The notes beneath the pieces were generated by a model. It worked only from the letters and a program-made list of their open reading frames with translations, was not told where the DNA came from and did not search any database. From contig NW_025408671.1 in NCBI RefSeq assembly GCF_020360975.1, forward strand, positions 2,046,001 to 2,110,000: a DNA stretch of 64,000 nt, given 5' to 3'. Of the stretch, positions 1 through 10,043 are shown in pieces. The number at the start of each line of letters is the position of its first letter. Position 1 is the stretch's first letter. This DNA is from Hirsutella rhossiliensis (lineage: Eukaryota; Ascomycota; Sordariomycetes; Hypocreales; Ophiocordycipitaceae). The translations under genes and the position numbers were made by a program.

Positions 1-1140
1 ATCGCATCCTCTAATCTCCTAATTTTACTACCTATTCTCCCTAATACCTCTAGCACCCTCTAGAGCATCGCTTTGCCCGTCTCGCTATAACTACGTGCCT
101 TCTTCTCTTCGACTATACGTTCGATATTAGTTTCCGCTAGTAATATTCGTGTCGCTCTAGTTGCTAGTCGTTTCGATATCCTCGCCGTCGCGTTTTCGAG
201 CGATCGAAGCGTATCTTAGACCCTTCCGCTTAGCGTCACTGCACGCGTCGACCGCGTTAGCGATGCTAACGGGCTACCCAACCCTACCGCGACCTGGCCT
301 ACGCTAGACCCCGCCATATTGTACGGGCCAAGCCCACCACGAACGAAAGCTGTGATGAGATTCTTTACTAAATAAAGGAGACCTTAATTCGAGATCTTAA
401 AAACCGCCCGCGTTTTCCCCCCCCTCCTTATACTCCGTATATGTTCTGCTTAAACAGTTTAAGTGGAAAGCGGAGTCATGCAACCACTTCGTTTATACGA
501 GCAGGATAGTAGAGCAACTGCCAAGCGAGCAAAACAGAACTAAAGGAGCCTCGATAGGCATGATTCTCTTTATTCTGTTACTAATTAGTTATAATAAGAT
601 CGGTTATCTCATTTAAGAGTATTTTGCGCGTGCATCGACTGTGAGCAGGGCACGGCCGTCATCATCTGCGGGCTCTACGACCTAGAGCCGAATTCGGGCT
701 CTGAGCATTGCTCTGAGTATTGAAGTTTCAAACGTACTATGCCTTTAGCTACCCCCGGAGTCGATGATCTGCCGCCGCGCTATCTTTAGTTGCTGCAGCA
801 CTATAAATCTATAGTTCAGCGGCCCAATCGCATTAGAGGATTATAGTAGAGACCGCTCGATTTAGCTATGTCTGATTGGCCACGCGGATTGCTCTAATAG
901 TATAAGGCAGCCCGACATTACATACAGCAAGAAAGGATTACATGCTAGATAATAAGAGCCGCGGGCGATGGGCGGGTGCTATACGCAACAAACTTATAAG
1001 GTGCTCGTGTTTTATAGGGAGGGCCTAATAGCCGGTGAGTCATAGGCATCATCCTATCGAAAGGGCTGCAAGCACACTAGGTAACGAGGGGAGGTGTAAC
1101 ATAGGAGATATCAGCGCTGCAGGGTCGACGCTCCCTGCTT

Positions 1141-1157
1141 ACTGCCTAGCAGGCAGT
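1141..1157. repeat. Hairpin, 7-bp stem and 3-base loop
   Basis: ACTGCCT and AGGCAGT flank the loop AGC. It lies 11 bases before a longer palindrome and a little before the transition into RIP-mutated DNA. The function is unknown. Confidence 0.6.
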
Positions 1158-1168
1158 AGACACTAGGC

Positions 1169-1194
1169 GAGCTGCTGCCTATAGGCAGCAGCTC
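1169..1194. repeat. Perfect 26-bp palindrome
   Basis: The arms GAGCTGCTGCCTA and TAGGCAGCAGCTC are exact reverse complements, centred on TATA. It is made of unmutated CA/TG-containing sequence just before the mutated block. It could be a protein-binding site, a cruciform-prone boundary or a relic of an insertion end; the sequence does not decide. Confidence 0.7.
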
Positions 1195-1318
1195 TACTTA
1201 CTCTTATAACTAATATATTTAAGAATAGATTATTCCTACTTATTAGATAGCAATAAGAGTCTTCTAGTCCCTAATCTTTATACTTACTTACTTATCTCCC
1301 GTGCGATAGGAGGCGATA

Positions 1319-1790
1319 TTACTAAGTATAGAAGCTATCTTAAGGACGTGGTGTAAAGCGGGAGCGACCGGTATAGTTCTTAGGGGAACTTAGAAGGGAT
1401 AGACTTCCGAGTTCTTTGCGCTATACTTTACGGAGACCGAAGAGCACATAGACGAGGCGCGTTTTTTAGCACCTATAATAGGCCGGCCGGTTAAAACCCT
1501 AGCTTAGAAACCACCCGTATACCGTACTATAGCAGCTATCTTATAAGCGGAAGTGCGTTCTAGCTACGGTGCTAAGTTTTATAAAACGAGGGCTTAAAGA
1601 ATTAAAAACACCCTCGACTACCGTATAGCGACTTATAGAAGAATAATATCTATTTGCTACTACGTATAGCAACTATCCTAAGAATATAGTGCGAAGCAGG
1701 AACGCGTTCCGGCTGCCGGTATAGTGCCGTAGAAGAAAGACTTCTAAGTCCTTACTACGTATAGCAGCTATCTTAAGAGAAGGTAGTAGT
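1319..1790. repeat. Dispersed repeat cluster (TATAGCAGCTATCTTAAG family)
   Basis: A word of the form TACTAMGTATAGNARCTATCTTAAG occurs at 1319-1344, 1522-1547 (diverged), 1655-1682 and 1752-1777, and again at 38295-38320 directly beside the right end of Gypsy-B. After the word the copies at 1319, 1655 and 38295 stay similar for some 50 further bases (a GTAAAGCRGGAGCG-like stretch, then a CCGGTATAG-like stretch). These may be ends of an unrecognised element. No gene is visible here. Confidence 0.5.
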
Positions 1791-4515
1791 ATGGTTTTCG
1801 ATCTAGTTAATCCTAATTAATCGATATTAACGGATTAATTAAATTAACTAGTAAGATTATTAATCTTATTAATCTATATAGTGCTATAACTACTATAGAG
1901 GCGCTACTAGTTTAATAATCTATTTTAGCGGGATAACTAGGTAAAGGAGCGCTATAGTATAGTATTTAAAAGGATACTTAATTAACTACTCTATACTATT
2001 ATCTTTAAAGTCTAATATAAGGACTTCGATACTAACTCTTTATATATTCTAGCATTTTAATAGTTTTTACTAATAACTATGCTCTATCCTATAAGATTAT
2101 ATAACGCGCTCCTAAAAAAACTCGCTCTACCTTATTACTTATTACTAGAATTAAAAGGATATTAATTATTATAATCGAAAGCTATAGAAAGCGTGTTTAT
2201 TATTAGTCTTATAGCTACTACTTAATAGTAGTTATCTTATTAAGCCTATATAGTTCTTAGTTATAATAATTATTAAACTTATCTTAGCTTTATAGCTAAT
2301 AGTAATCCTTTAGGCCTTACGCGATCTTATTAAATACGGATACTAGCTCTCGGGTCTCTAAACTAGCTTCGGCTTCGTATAATAGTATAGTACTAAGATT
2401 GCTATCCCGATAGCTCCGCTAAAGCTCCCTAGCGTTACTAATTACTTTCTTTTACTAAGATACTTTCTAGTTACTTTAGATATACTTTATACGAAAATCT
2501 AGATTAAGTATAATACTAGTAGTATAGAGAAGAGAGTTATCTATCTTACTATAATACTTATTAAGGGTCTCTTAGTTACTTTAAATCCGTAAATAGAGCT
2601 CCTTATTAGCTTTAAATTTAAATAAAGCTCCTTTAAGGTACTTAATTAATATATCTATAGTAAAGAGTATAAAGTCGATTATTATATTATATCCTTAGCA
2701 ATATAGAGTTACCTCCTAGAATAGTGCTAAAAACGTTTAGACCGTTCGAATCTTTTACTAGTCTAAAAGGCAGAGGAAGTCGTTTTTAGGGTTATCCTAG
2801 TAAGCTTTATAGAATCCGTTAATCTTTCCTTTATACTAAAGTATAACCTCGTATATATTAGTCTAGCTATTCTATCTTATACGATTATCTAGTAGAACTA
2901 GTCGCCCTACTAGCTTAATAAAAGCTTAGGTATAGCCGCTTAACGCTTAAACGAAGATAATAATATTATAAAGCTTACTAAGTAGACTTATTTTCTAGAA
3001 TAACTATCGTAAGGATTTATTAGTAGATCTAGCTATACTATCCTAAGCTATAATCTCCTACTCTTTATATAAGTCTAACTCCTCTATCTATATAGAGTTA
3101 TAAAAGAGGAAGGCTTAGATAGCTAAGTTAATAATATAGCTAACGCAATATATATAGTAAATAACTAGATCCTAATTAATGCCTTATTATTTAAGGTATT
3201 CGCCTATTATATAGTAAAGTATATTATTAGAGCTTATATTATCGCTAATAATAGATCTAACCTTTTAAAAGATACTATAGTCCTCGAGGACCGGTAGTAT
3301 AGTATAGAATTACTTTAATTTAAAGTAGCTAAGAATCCTATAAAGACCGATAAGAAGCCTAGATAATTTATCCTAGTCTTATATAATAAAGTAGGTATAG
3401 ATTCTAAGAAAAAGAAGCCTATTAAGAGAAGTCTATATATTAACTACTAGATAAATACTTAAACTTAATAATTAAAGCGCTTTTTATATAAGATCCTTTT
3501 AAGATTCGTATATTATATAGATCGCTTTCCTAATCTTAAAGTATATAGTTATAATATATCTATTAACTTTTAGATTAAGTACTTTATAAAGGGCGTAAAA
3601 CTTAGGCTATTTAACGATATAAAAAGATAGATTTCGCGCGACGATTAATATAGTTAGTACCTTTATAATAATTTCCTTATTAAGTACCTTATAAAGGATA
3701 TAGTTATTAATTACCTCTATCTACCCTATTAATATAGCTTTAACGTAAAGCTATTTAAGCTACTTAAATACTATATTTAGAATATAAGGTGCTTTTACTA
3801 TAATAATCCTATAAATCTTTATAAGGTACGCTTAAAAGGTATTACTCGCTTAATATCGATAGCTATCTATATAATACTTATAATAAAAGAGTCGGTTTTT
3901 ACTAGCTCTATTAGGTTTATATAGTCTTAGTAGACGATAATATTCCTTAGTTATAATTACTAAAGTACCTCTTATATTTCTAAACGTAGTATTTATATTA
4001 GTTCCGTTTAAATTATTAATAGAAAGTATTATAAAGGATAAATTAAGTTTAGTTTCTATAATAAATATTAAAGAGAGCGTAGTATTTAACTTATAAAACG
4101 GATAGTATATAAAGTATAAAGTTAACGGATTACTTATATAAATCTACCGTTTACCTAAAAGATAAAGGGGGGGGGTTCTAGCTAGTAGTATAACTACTTT
4201 AAGTAATTAAAATAAGATAATTTCTAGATAAGCGCGTAATTATTAATCTTTATTTACCGATAATAGGGATTACCGGCGCTTAGATTAAATAAAGTTTAAT
4301 CCGTTAATCTTTATAGCGCTATAATCCGCCGTTTAAGGCGCCGCCCCTTAATTTAATTTATTAGCTAGATAATAGGGCTAGTAACTAGTAGAAGCTAATA
4401 AGAGATAGTAAAGGAACGCTAGGCGGATTAACTAGGATTAATAATCCGGTAGTTAATTTAATTTAATTTAATCCGCGATATTAATTAATTAGATTAATAA
4501 GGGTCTAAATTAAAA
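1791..4515 (-). mobile_element. hAT-family DNA transposon, RIP-degraded
   Basis: The ends form imperfect terminal inverted repeats: left 1788-1855 reads TAGTATGGTTTTCGATCTAG and onward, and the reverse complement of about 4450-4518 reads TAGTATAGTTTTTAATTTAG and onward. The similarity continues through an AT-rich subterminal stretch ending in a shared GATTATTAATC. The minus strand between them encodes a hAT transposase C-terminus. I could not find a convincing 8-bp target duplication; RIP may have obscured it or the exact ends may be off by a few bases. Confidence 0.7.
1990..2700 (-). pseudogene. hAT transposase, C-terminal half (dead)
   Basis: Transposase of hAT elements; the C-terminal part contains the RNase-H-like catalytic end and the hAT dimerisation region. 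On the minus strand from about 2640 downward one frame reads ETLNKYYSKIDNSLLYTTSI, then NLDFRIKYI, then ARELWRSYRDSN-like text, then at about 2110-2170 INILLILVISNKVERVFLGA, and finally KTIKMLEYIKS. This corresponds to the family pattern of a DPR-like block, a YEAE-like block, and the signature P-x-S-x-x-x-ERVFSGA followed by a W/C-containing tail. The frame is cut by many TAA/TAG codons, typical of CAA/CAG/TGG converted by RIP. The N-terminal half should lie up to about 4100 but is too mutated for me to assign a zinc finger. Non-functional. Confidence 0.75.
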
Positions 4516-4994
4516 ACTATACTATATTTAATATAGGATATAAAGTCTAGGCCGTTAGTAGTCTTCTATCTTTATAGTTCTTCTATCTAAGATAATCTAA
4601 GACCTTATATATATTATATAATAAGCTTAAGCTACTTCTCCCTTAGACTAAATACTTAATTTAGTCTATAGTAGGGAAAGAGATAAGATAAGAATATAAT
4701 AGTACTAAGTCCTCGACGTAATATAATTCCGTTATACTTATTAAACTAAGTAAGAATAATATATAAGTCGTGCCTTTAGCGCTTATTAGCCTTAATTAAC
4801 TACTTACTATTATAGTTAAGTTTATTAAGGAGGTTATAAAGGAGTTTAAATAAAAAAGGTATATTAAAAATAGTTATCGTTTACTTATATAAGCGAAGTA
4901 TTAATATTTAGGCAATAAAGAACTATACTAGGTTATAAAATAAATAGGAATTTATATAGGTAGGAATAAACTTAAGGTAGTAAAATAATAAATA
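4516..4994. other. RIP-mutated flank, unassigned
   Basis: AT-rich sequence between the hAT element and Gypsy-A copy 1. One plus-strand frame at about 4835-4985 is semi-open (includes YLGNKELY) but is not recognised. No gene can be supported. Confidence 0.4.
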
Positions 4995-5464
4995 TATTAT
5001 AACTATAGCTAGCAGGCTATAAGAGAGCTAGCTACGTTTATATAATAAGGCGGCTTAGAATAATAGTTAGGACGAGAAGTTACTTAAGCTTAGCTTACCT
5101 AGAGTATATATAAGCTAAGTAAGCCTTATATAGATAGATTACTATTTAAGAGTATAGCTTATAAGTAAGCTATAGTAAGCTATAAAGGGGATTATAGCTA
5201 GAACTATAATCTAAGGATAGTCTCTATAGGTATATATAGCTACCTACTTTTACTCCTTTAGATAGATAGCTCTCTAGCTTTTAATATAGATCTTTATTAC
5301 GATTCTATCTTTAATTTTAATTACCTAGTTATAGTCTATAGTTTACGACCTCTAACTTATTACTAACGTAATATACTTATTACTACTTAGACCACGCCTT
5401 ATTATATCTACTAATATAAACCCCTTAATAGGTTTATCCCTTAAGAATAATACTAGTTATTATA
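4995..5464 (+). repeat. Gypsy-A copy 1, 5' LTR (470 bp)
   Basis: Begins TATTATAAC and ends GTTATTATA, RIP-altered forms of the TGTTACGAC / GTCGTTACA termini deduced from copy 2. Positions of about 5188-5464 match the LTR of copy 2, whereas 4995-5187 (U3) do not. The U3 contains inverted words CTTAGCTTA and TAAGCTAAG around 5090-5120. Confidence 0.9.
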
Positions 5465-5559
5465 TATTAAAAGCTCTTATTTAATATAATACTATATTAC
5501 TTTAAGTAATATTATAACTATTAATATACCTATATAGTAAACTAAATTAACTAACTCTA

Positions 5560-7050
5560 AAGCTACTATATCGCCTTAGGATATAATACGCGAGATTATT
5601 ACTATTCGATATAAGGTATAGTTACTTAGGAATAAAGGAGGTAATAGATAAGTTAAGGACCTTAAAGAAGTAGTTAAACTAAAATAGCTAGGACTATTTA
5701 ACGGTACTTATAGTATACTTCGAAACTTTCTTACCTAACTTAAGGCCTACTATTAGTTTTACCCTATTAAACTCTTAGACTTAGTCGAAAAGGTACTCTA
5801 CGTAAGAAATTATTTATCTAAAATAGTACTCGCTTAGTTTAGACCTATTATAAAGGACTTTCTTAATAACTAATAAGCGCGATAAGATAATAAGATAGAC
5901 GAAGTCTTTACTAGTTTCTAAGGATTTAAAGAAGCTATTATAAAAGTATTTAAAATAACCGATAAAAAATAAGAAGCTAAATAAAAACTCTAAGAACTTT
6001 AAAAAGGATCTTAATATTAGATTATACTACGAAGTTCTATTAAGTTACCTTAAAGCTTAATTAAGACGACGAACCCCTTATATTACGATTCTATAATAAG
6101 CTTAAAGAAGAAGTTAAAGATAAGCTTTATAAGGAAAATTAACTTAATAACCTCTTAAACTATATTACTATAGTAGTATAAATCGACGATAGATAGTATA
6201 CGCGACGCTAAGAAAAGAAATAAGGAAGAGGAAACTAAAACCCTTCTTATAAGAATAACTTTAACCGACGCGCTAACTATAAAAAGAAGCACGAAACTCC
6301 TATTACCTATGCCTATATAATTAACCTAAGTAAGATAGATTTAAATATAATATAGAAAAGTAAAGGAAAGTATTTTAACTATAGGAAACCTAGATATTAC
6401 TTTAAAGAATATAAATAACCTTATAAAGAAAAGAAAACCTACTAAGTACTAGCCCTAAAAGGTAAGAAATACTTAAACGCTATTAATAGATAGGAACTAA
6501 AGTATAAACTCCTTAGTTAGACTATATACTATAACGATAAATATATAGTATACTTAAGCGATAAAAACGGTATTAAATAGTTCTTAAAGCTATTAAAGAA
6601 AACCCTTATAATAATATAATAAAGGGATCTTAAAATATAAAAATAAGTTAAATTTATAGAACTAAAATACCCTTATCTTAAAGGAGTCTCTTAAGACTAA
6701 ATTAAGAAGAACGGTAAATAATTCTAGGAAGATATATAAAATAAAAATCGATAATAACGATAGGTAGTCTATAAATAATATAATAAAGAAGATATAGATA
6801 TAGCCTTTATACTTATAAAACTTAGATAATAACCTAAGGAGGAATAATAAAGTATTAATAATATAAGCTCTAAAGAATAAGAAATACTTAGAGAAATAAA
6901 AGATAAGAATAAACTTATACTACTACCCTCGCTATTAAAGGAAAATACTATAATTAAAGAATACGCTTTATACTTTAAAGAATTTAAAGAAATACTTAAA
7001 ATTAAAACCTAATAAATACCTTAAATTCTTATAGAAAACTAATAAGCTAT
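5560..7050 (+). pseudogene. Gypsy-A copy 1 gag (dead)
   Basis: Capsid/nucleocapsid gene of the element, aligned codon by codon with the better preserved gag of copy 2 (21000-22450). The zinc-knuckle region at about 6370-6420 has lost its cysteines to tyrosine codons (TGC/TGT to TAC/TAT). It carries stop codons every few residues and a small indel relative to copy 2. No protein can be made. Confidence 0.75.
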
Positions 7051-8099
7051 ATTAATTCGGTATTAACCGGTACTATATAAAGGAGACTACGCTATAGCTA
7101 TCGCTATAGTTAATACCTTTATAGCTCTATAATAAGAATAGTAACTATAAGGAGGATTTAAAGATAATTTATAAATACTGCTTACTTATAAGCACTATAA
7201 GTATATTTTATAGATATTATACGTTTACTTAGATTATATAATATACTTTTAAATAAAAGTATAAAACGATGCTTTCTTAGTTTAGTTTAAGGGATAAGTA
7301 CTTTCGAAACCCTACTTAAGTATAAAACTAAACTACTAGAAAATCGATTAATACTACCTAAATAACTAAGTTATATTATTAAAACCTAATTACGGTATAT
7401 TACTTAAATACCGCGATAATTATAGTTTATTAATAAGATATCTTTTAAAGATATATAAAATCTATAAATACGCTAAGATAAAGAAATAGTATAACGCTAC
7501 TTACTTTAAGGTATCTAAACCCTTAATCTTTTAAAGACTTATATAATAAGTTAAATATAATAAAGAAGATTATAATAGATATATATACTTAAACTATAGA
7601 ATTTATAAATATAAAAAAGTATAAGTATAGTATAAATAAAATAACGGTATACTAAAAGATTATTAGTAATATATATAAAGGCTATAAGCTATATTTAACT
7701 AAGGAAAAATTAATATAGAAATATTATATAAAAAATAAAAAGACGCTAAATAAAAACTTAACTTTTAGTATAAAAATAAATAGAATTATAAAGTATAGTA
7801 TATAATTAACTATAAAGTAGTATAATATAAATAATATAGCGTTAAGAAATAAGAAATCTTTAATTAGCTATAAGAAATTAATCTCTTTAGCTTTAATATA
7901 ATACTATACGACGAAAATATAAAGAAACGATATTAATAATAAATTAAAAAAGAATACCTAAATAAAATAAATAAAGACTAAGTAAAAAATAAGGTATACT
8001 ATCTATAAAAGGGCTATAAACTAGCATAATATAATAAGATCTAAGGACCCTATATATAATAACGGTAAGCTATAGTAACTAAATAGTATTAGATATCTA

Positions 8100-8525
8100 A
8101 ATCGCGGGATATTATATATATATACTTTTAAACTATAGCGCGATAAGTAATTATATTTTACTTAGAGTTATTAATTATTACCGACTTATATAGAGATATA
8201 AGAAAGATCTATATAAACTTATAAATATTAAAGGAGAGGCCTTTAACTATAATAATAGAATTATTAATATAGAGATTAATTACCTTAATATTAATATCTA
8301 GGGCTATAATAAATAAGTTAACTTCGATATTATAGATATTAGAAAATATAACCTTATATTAAGGCTTTTATAGTTATAGGAAAGCAACCTATTAATTAAC
8401 TAGAAAACTAGCTAGCTATATTAAAATAAAGATATAAGTTTTTAAGACTAGTAGATTTAAAAGAAAGTAAAGTTTTATAATAATTTAGCTACTAAATAAG
8501 ATAAAAGGGATAACCTTTTAAGTAA
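8100..8525 (+). pseudogene. Gypsy-A copy 1 protease segment, 5' of the Copia-1 insertion
   Basis: Retropepsin-like segment homologous to 23530-23955 of copy 2. The pattern after the active site, with LTNIEGEAFNY in copy 2 and DLILGL further on, is recognisable here in mutated form. It stops at the insertion point of Copia-1; the reading continues at 14660. Confidence 0.7.
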
Positions 8526-8530
8526 ATTAT

Positions 8531-8629
8531 TATCGGAAAAACGCGGTTGTTAGATATATATGTTAATTGCAGCGCACCTATCGGAGCGCGTTCTACTTTT
8601 GCCTGCGTGGCGCAATAGTCTTCGCGACA
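8531..8629 (+). repeat. Copia-1 5' LTR (99 bp)
   Basis: Starts TATCGGAAAAACGCGG (TGTCGG in the 3' copy; G-to-A by RIP) and ends CTTCGCGACA. Ends are 5'-TGTCG...CGACA-3'. At 99 bp it is very short for a copia LTR. The last 30 bases contain GCGTGGCGCAATAG, an initiator-tRNA-like / Pol III A-box-like word (TGCGTGGCGCAATGG in the 3' LTR). Confidence 0.92.
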
Positions 8630-8646
8630 GTTATAAGCCCGGGAGG
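8630..8646 (+). promoter_or_regulatory. Copia-1 primer-binding site, initiator tRNA-Met half-tRNA type
   Basis: Directly after the LTR: GTTATAAGCCCGGGAGG here, GTTATGAGCCCGGGAGG in Copia-2. GTTATGAGCCC is the reverse complement of GGGCUCAUAAC, the anticodon arm of initiator tRNA-Met with its three G:C pairs. Pairing to the middle rather than the 3' end of the tRNA implies priming by a cleaved half-tRNA, as known for Drosophila copia and yeast Ty5. Confidence 0.75.
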
Positions 8647-8777
8647 AATAGTATTCCTATACCTTCCGGCTGCTGCAAAAGGCACCTTTCTTGCATCCCT
8701 CGTAGCTTCCTTTTACCCCTCTTACTAGAAAAGCCGATTTTTAACCGACTTTTCTGCCCCCCTCTTCTTTCGCAACG

Positions 8778-10043
8778 ATAACGAAAATCGACTCCTCTAC
8801 CGTCCCTACGGTCCGTAGGACGATTCTTATAGAGCCCTAAGATTAGGATAAGTAGGTAAAGGAGCTACGGGCTCGTATAGACAGAACCATCTATAATTTA
8901 GTCTTCTTTAATAAGCAGGACCCTCTCGAGCCCCCTCTTCGTCCTAGGGCAATAGATTTTATAGAGGGAGCTACCCTCTTCTCCGAGCTAACCTCTGCAT
9001 AATAAAGAGCTTTTTCTGCTACCTTAGGTAACTACGAGAGTCACCGTAAGGAATACCTTTACGAGACGAAGTTGCTAACTGCTGCAGGCACGGCGATAAC
9101 GGAATCCGTTAGTACCGCAAAGCTAATCACTCTTCGAGAAGAAGAGACTCCTAGGCAGTGGCTTTTAAAGCTCGAGACCTCAATAGCTCCCTCGAGGGGC
9201 TATATAACTAACCGTATTAGGAAGACCTATACGGCCCACCTAGGAGCTTTTTCTGCTAGGAACCTACTAGCTTCTTCGTAGCTAGCTAAGTAGGAAGAAA
9301 TCCTCGAGGAAGCTAATTAATACTTCCTTATAGAAGCTCTTTCCGGCTAGTAGCTACGGGATATATCTCTGCTAATAAAGCCTATTAGTAACGGTTACTC
9401 GACTATCTTTCGAGAAGCTAGCCGGGAACTAGACGAAGAGGCTGCTAGAGTGCAATAATAAGCAGTCTTGTTCCTTCGTGGCTAGCACTCGACCTAGACG
9501 GCTCGACCTGCTGCCCCTGCAGCTGCTATAGCCCCTGCTGCTGCGGCTCCCGCTGCTGCTGCTGCGGCTGTTGCCCCTCCGGCTCCACCACCCTCGAGAG
9601 CCTCAACACCGTCTTTAACGGCTGCCCTGGTCCCGGCCCCGGCTTCGCATCTTGCTCCGGGCCCGGCCCCGGTCCCGTTAGTTAGACCGGCCCGACTAGT
9701 CCCCTAATAGACCTTTTAGTCCGTTAGTCGAAAATTCAGGGAACTAGTCGAAATCGAACCTCGTTAATATTAGCAATAAGGGGTAAAAAGGGGGGGTTTT
9801 TAAGCAGACCTTCCGGACTAGGACGAGGATTCCTTAAAGAGACAACGTACGAGAAGGAATCGACCTACCTGCTAAGCATGCAAAAAGCCCTATCGGCTGG
9901 AAGACTGCTGGTAGGTCTTCGAGGAAAACCGACCTAAAGGAATTAACCCTTTAAAGAGGCTACGAGAAACAGTATAACAGTCTCTTAAGGAGGACCCCTC
10001 GTTATAGAAGAAGATAGACGAGATTCGGGTTGCTAAGAAATAG
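8778..10043 (+). pseudogene. Copia-1 gag (dead)
   Basis: Gag polyprotein of the element. The start codon is ATA at 8778 where Copia-2 has ATG at 55483, a RIP change. The protein aligns with Copia-2 gag: an N-terminal IDSSTVPTVRRTI-like block, a long helical region, an Ala/Pro-rich linker at about 9500-9680, and a C-terminal zinc-knuckle region at about 9870-9915. Internal stops replace CAA, CAG and TGG. The frame ends at UAG 10041-10043, the homologue of the gag-pol stop in the other two copia copies, here followed by TAACTA instead of CAACTA. Confidence 0.8.

Larger units (their letters stand above)
1..1318. other. Unassigned flank, weakly RIP-mutated
   Basis: No credible coding frame or known element is recognised. 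Positions 1-419 are pyrimidine-rich with many TA steps. Positions of about 420-1195 keep normal numbers of CA and TG and look like ordinary sequence beside the RIP-mutated block. A short run around 660-715 repeats a GGGCTCT-like word three times. The stretch ends with two hairpins, listed separately, after which mutated repeat sequence begins. Confidence 0.5.

Noticed and set aside
1780..4530. 8-bp target duplication for the hAT element
   Set aside because: None of the plausible end positions gives matching flanking octamers, even allowing C-to-T and G-to-A changes.
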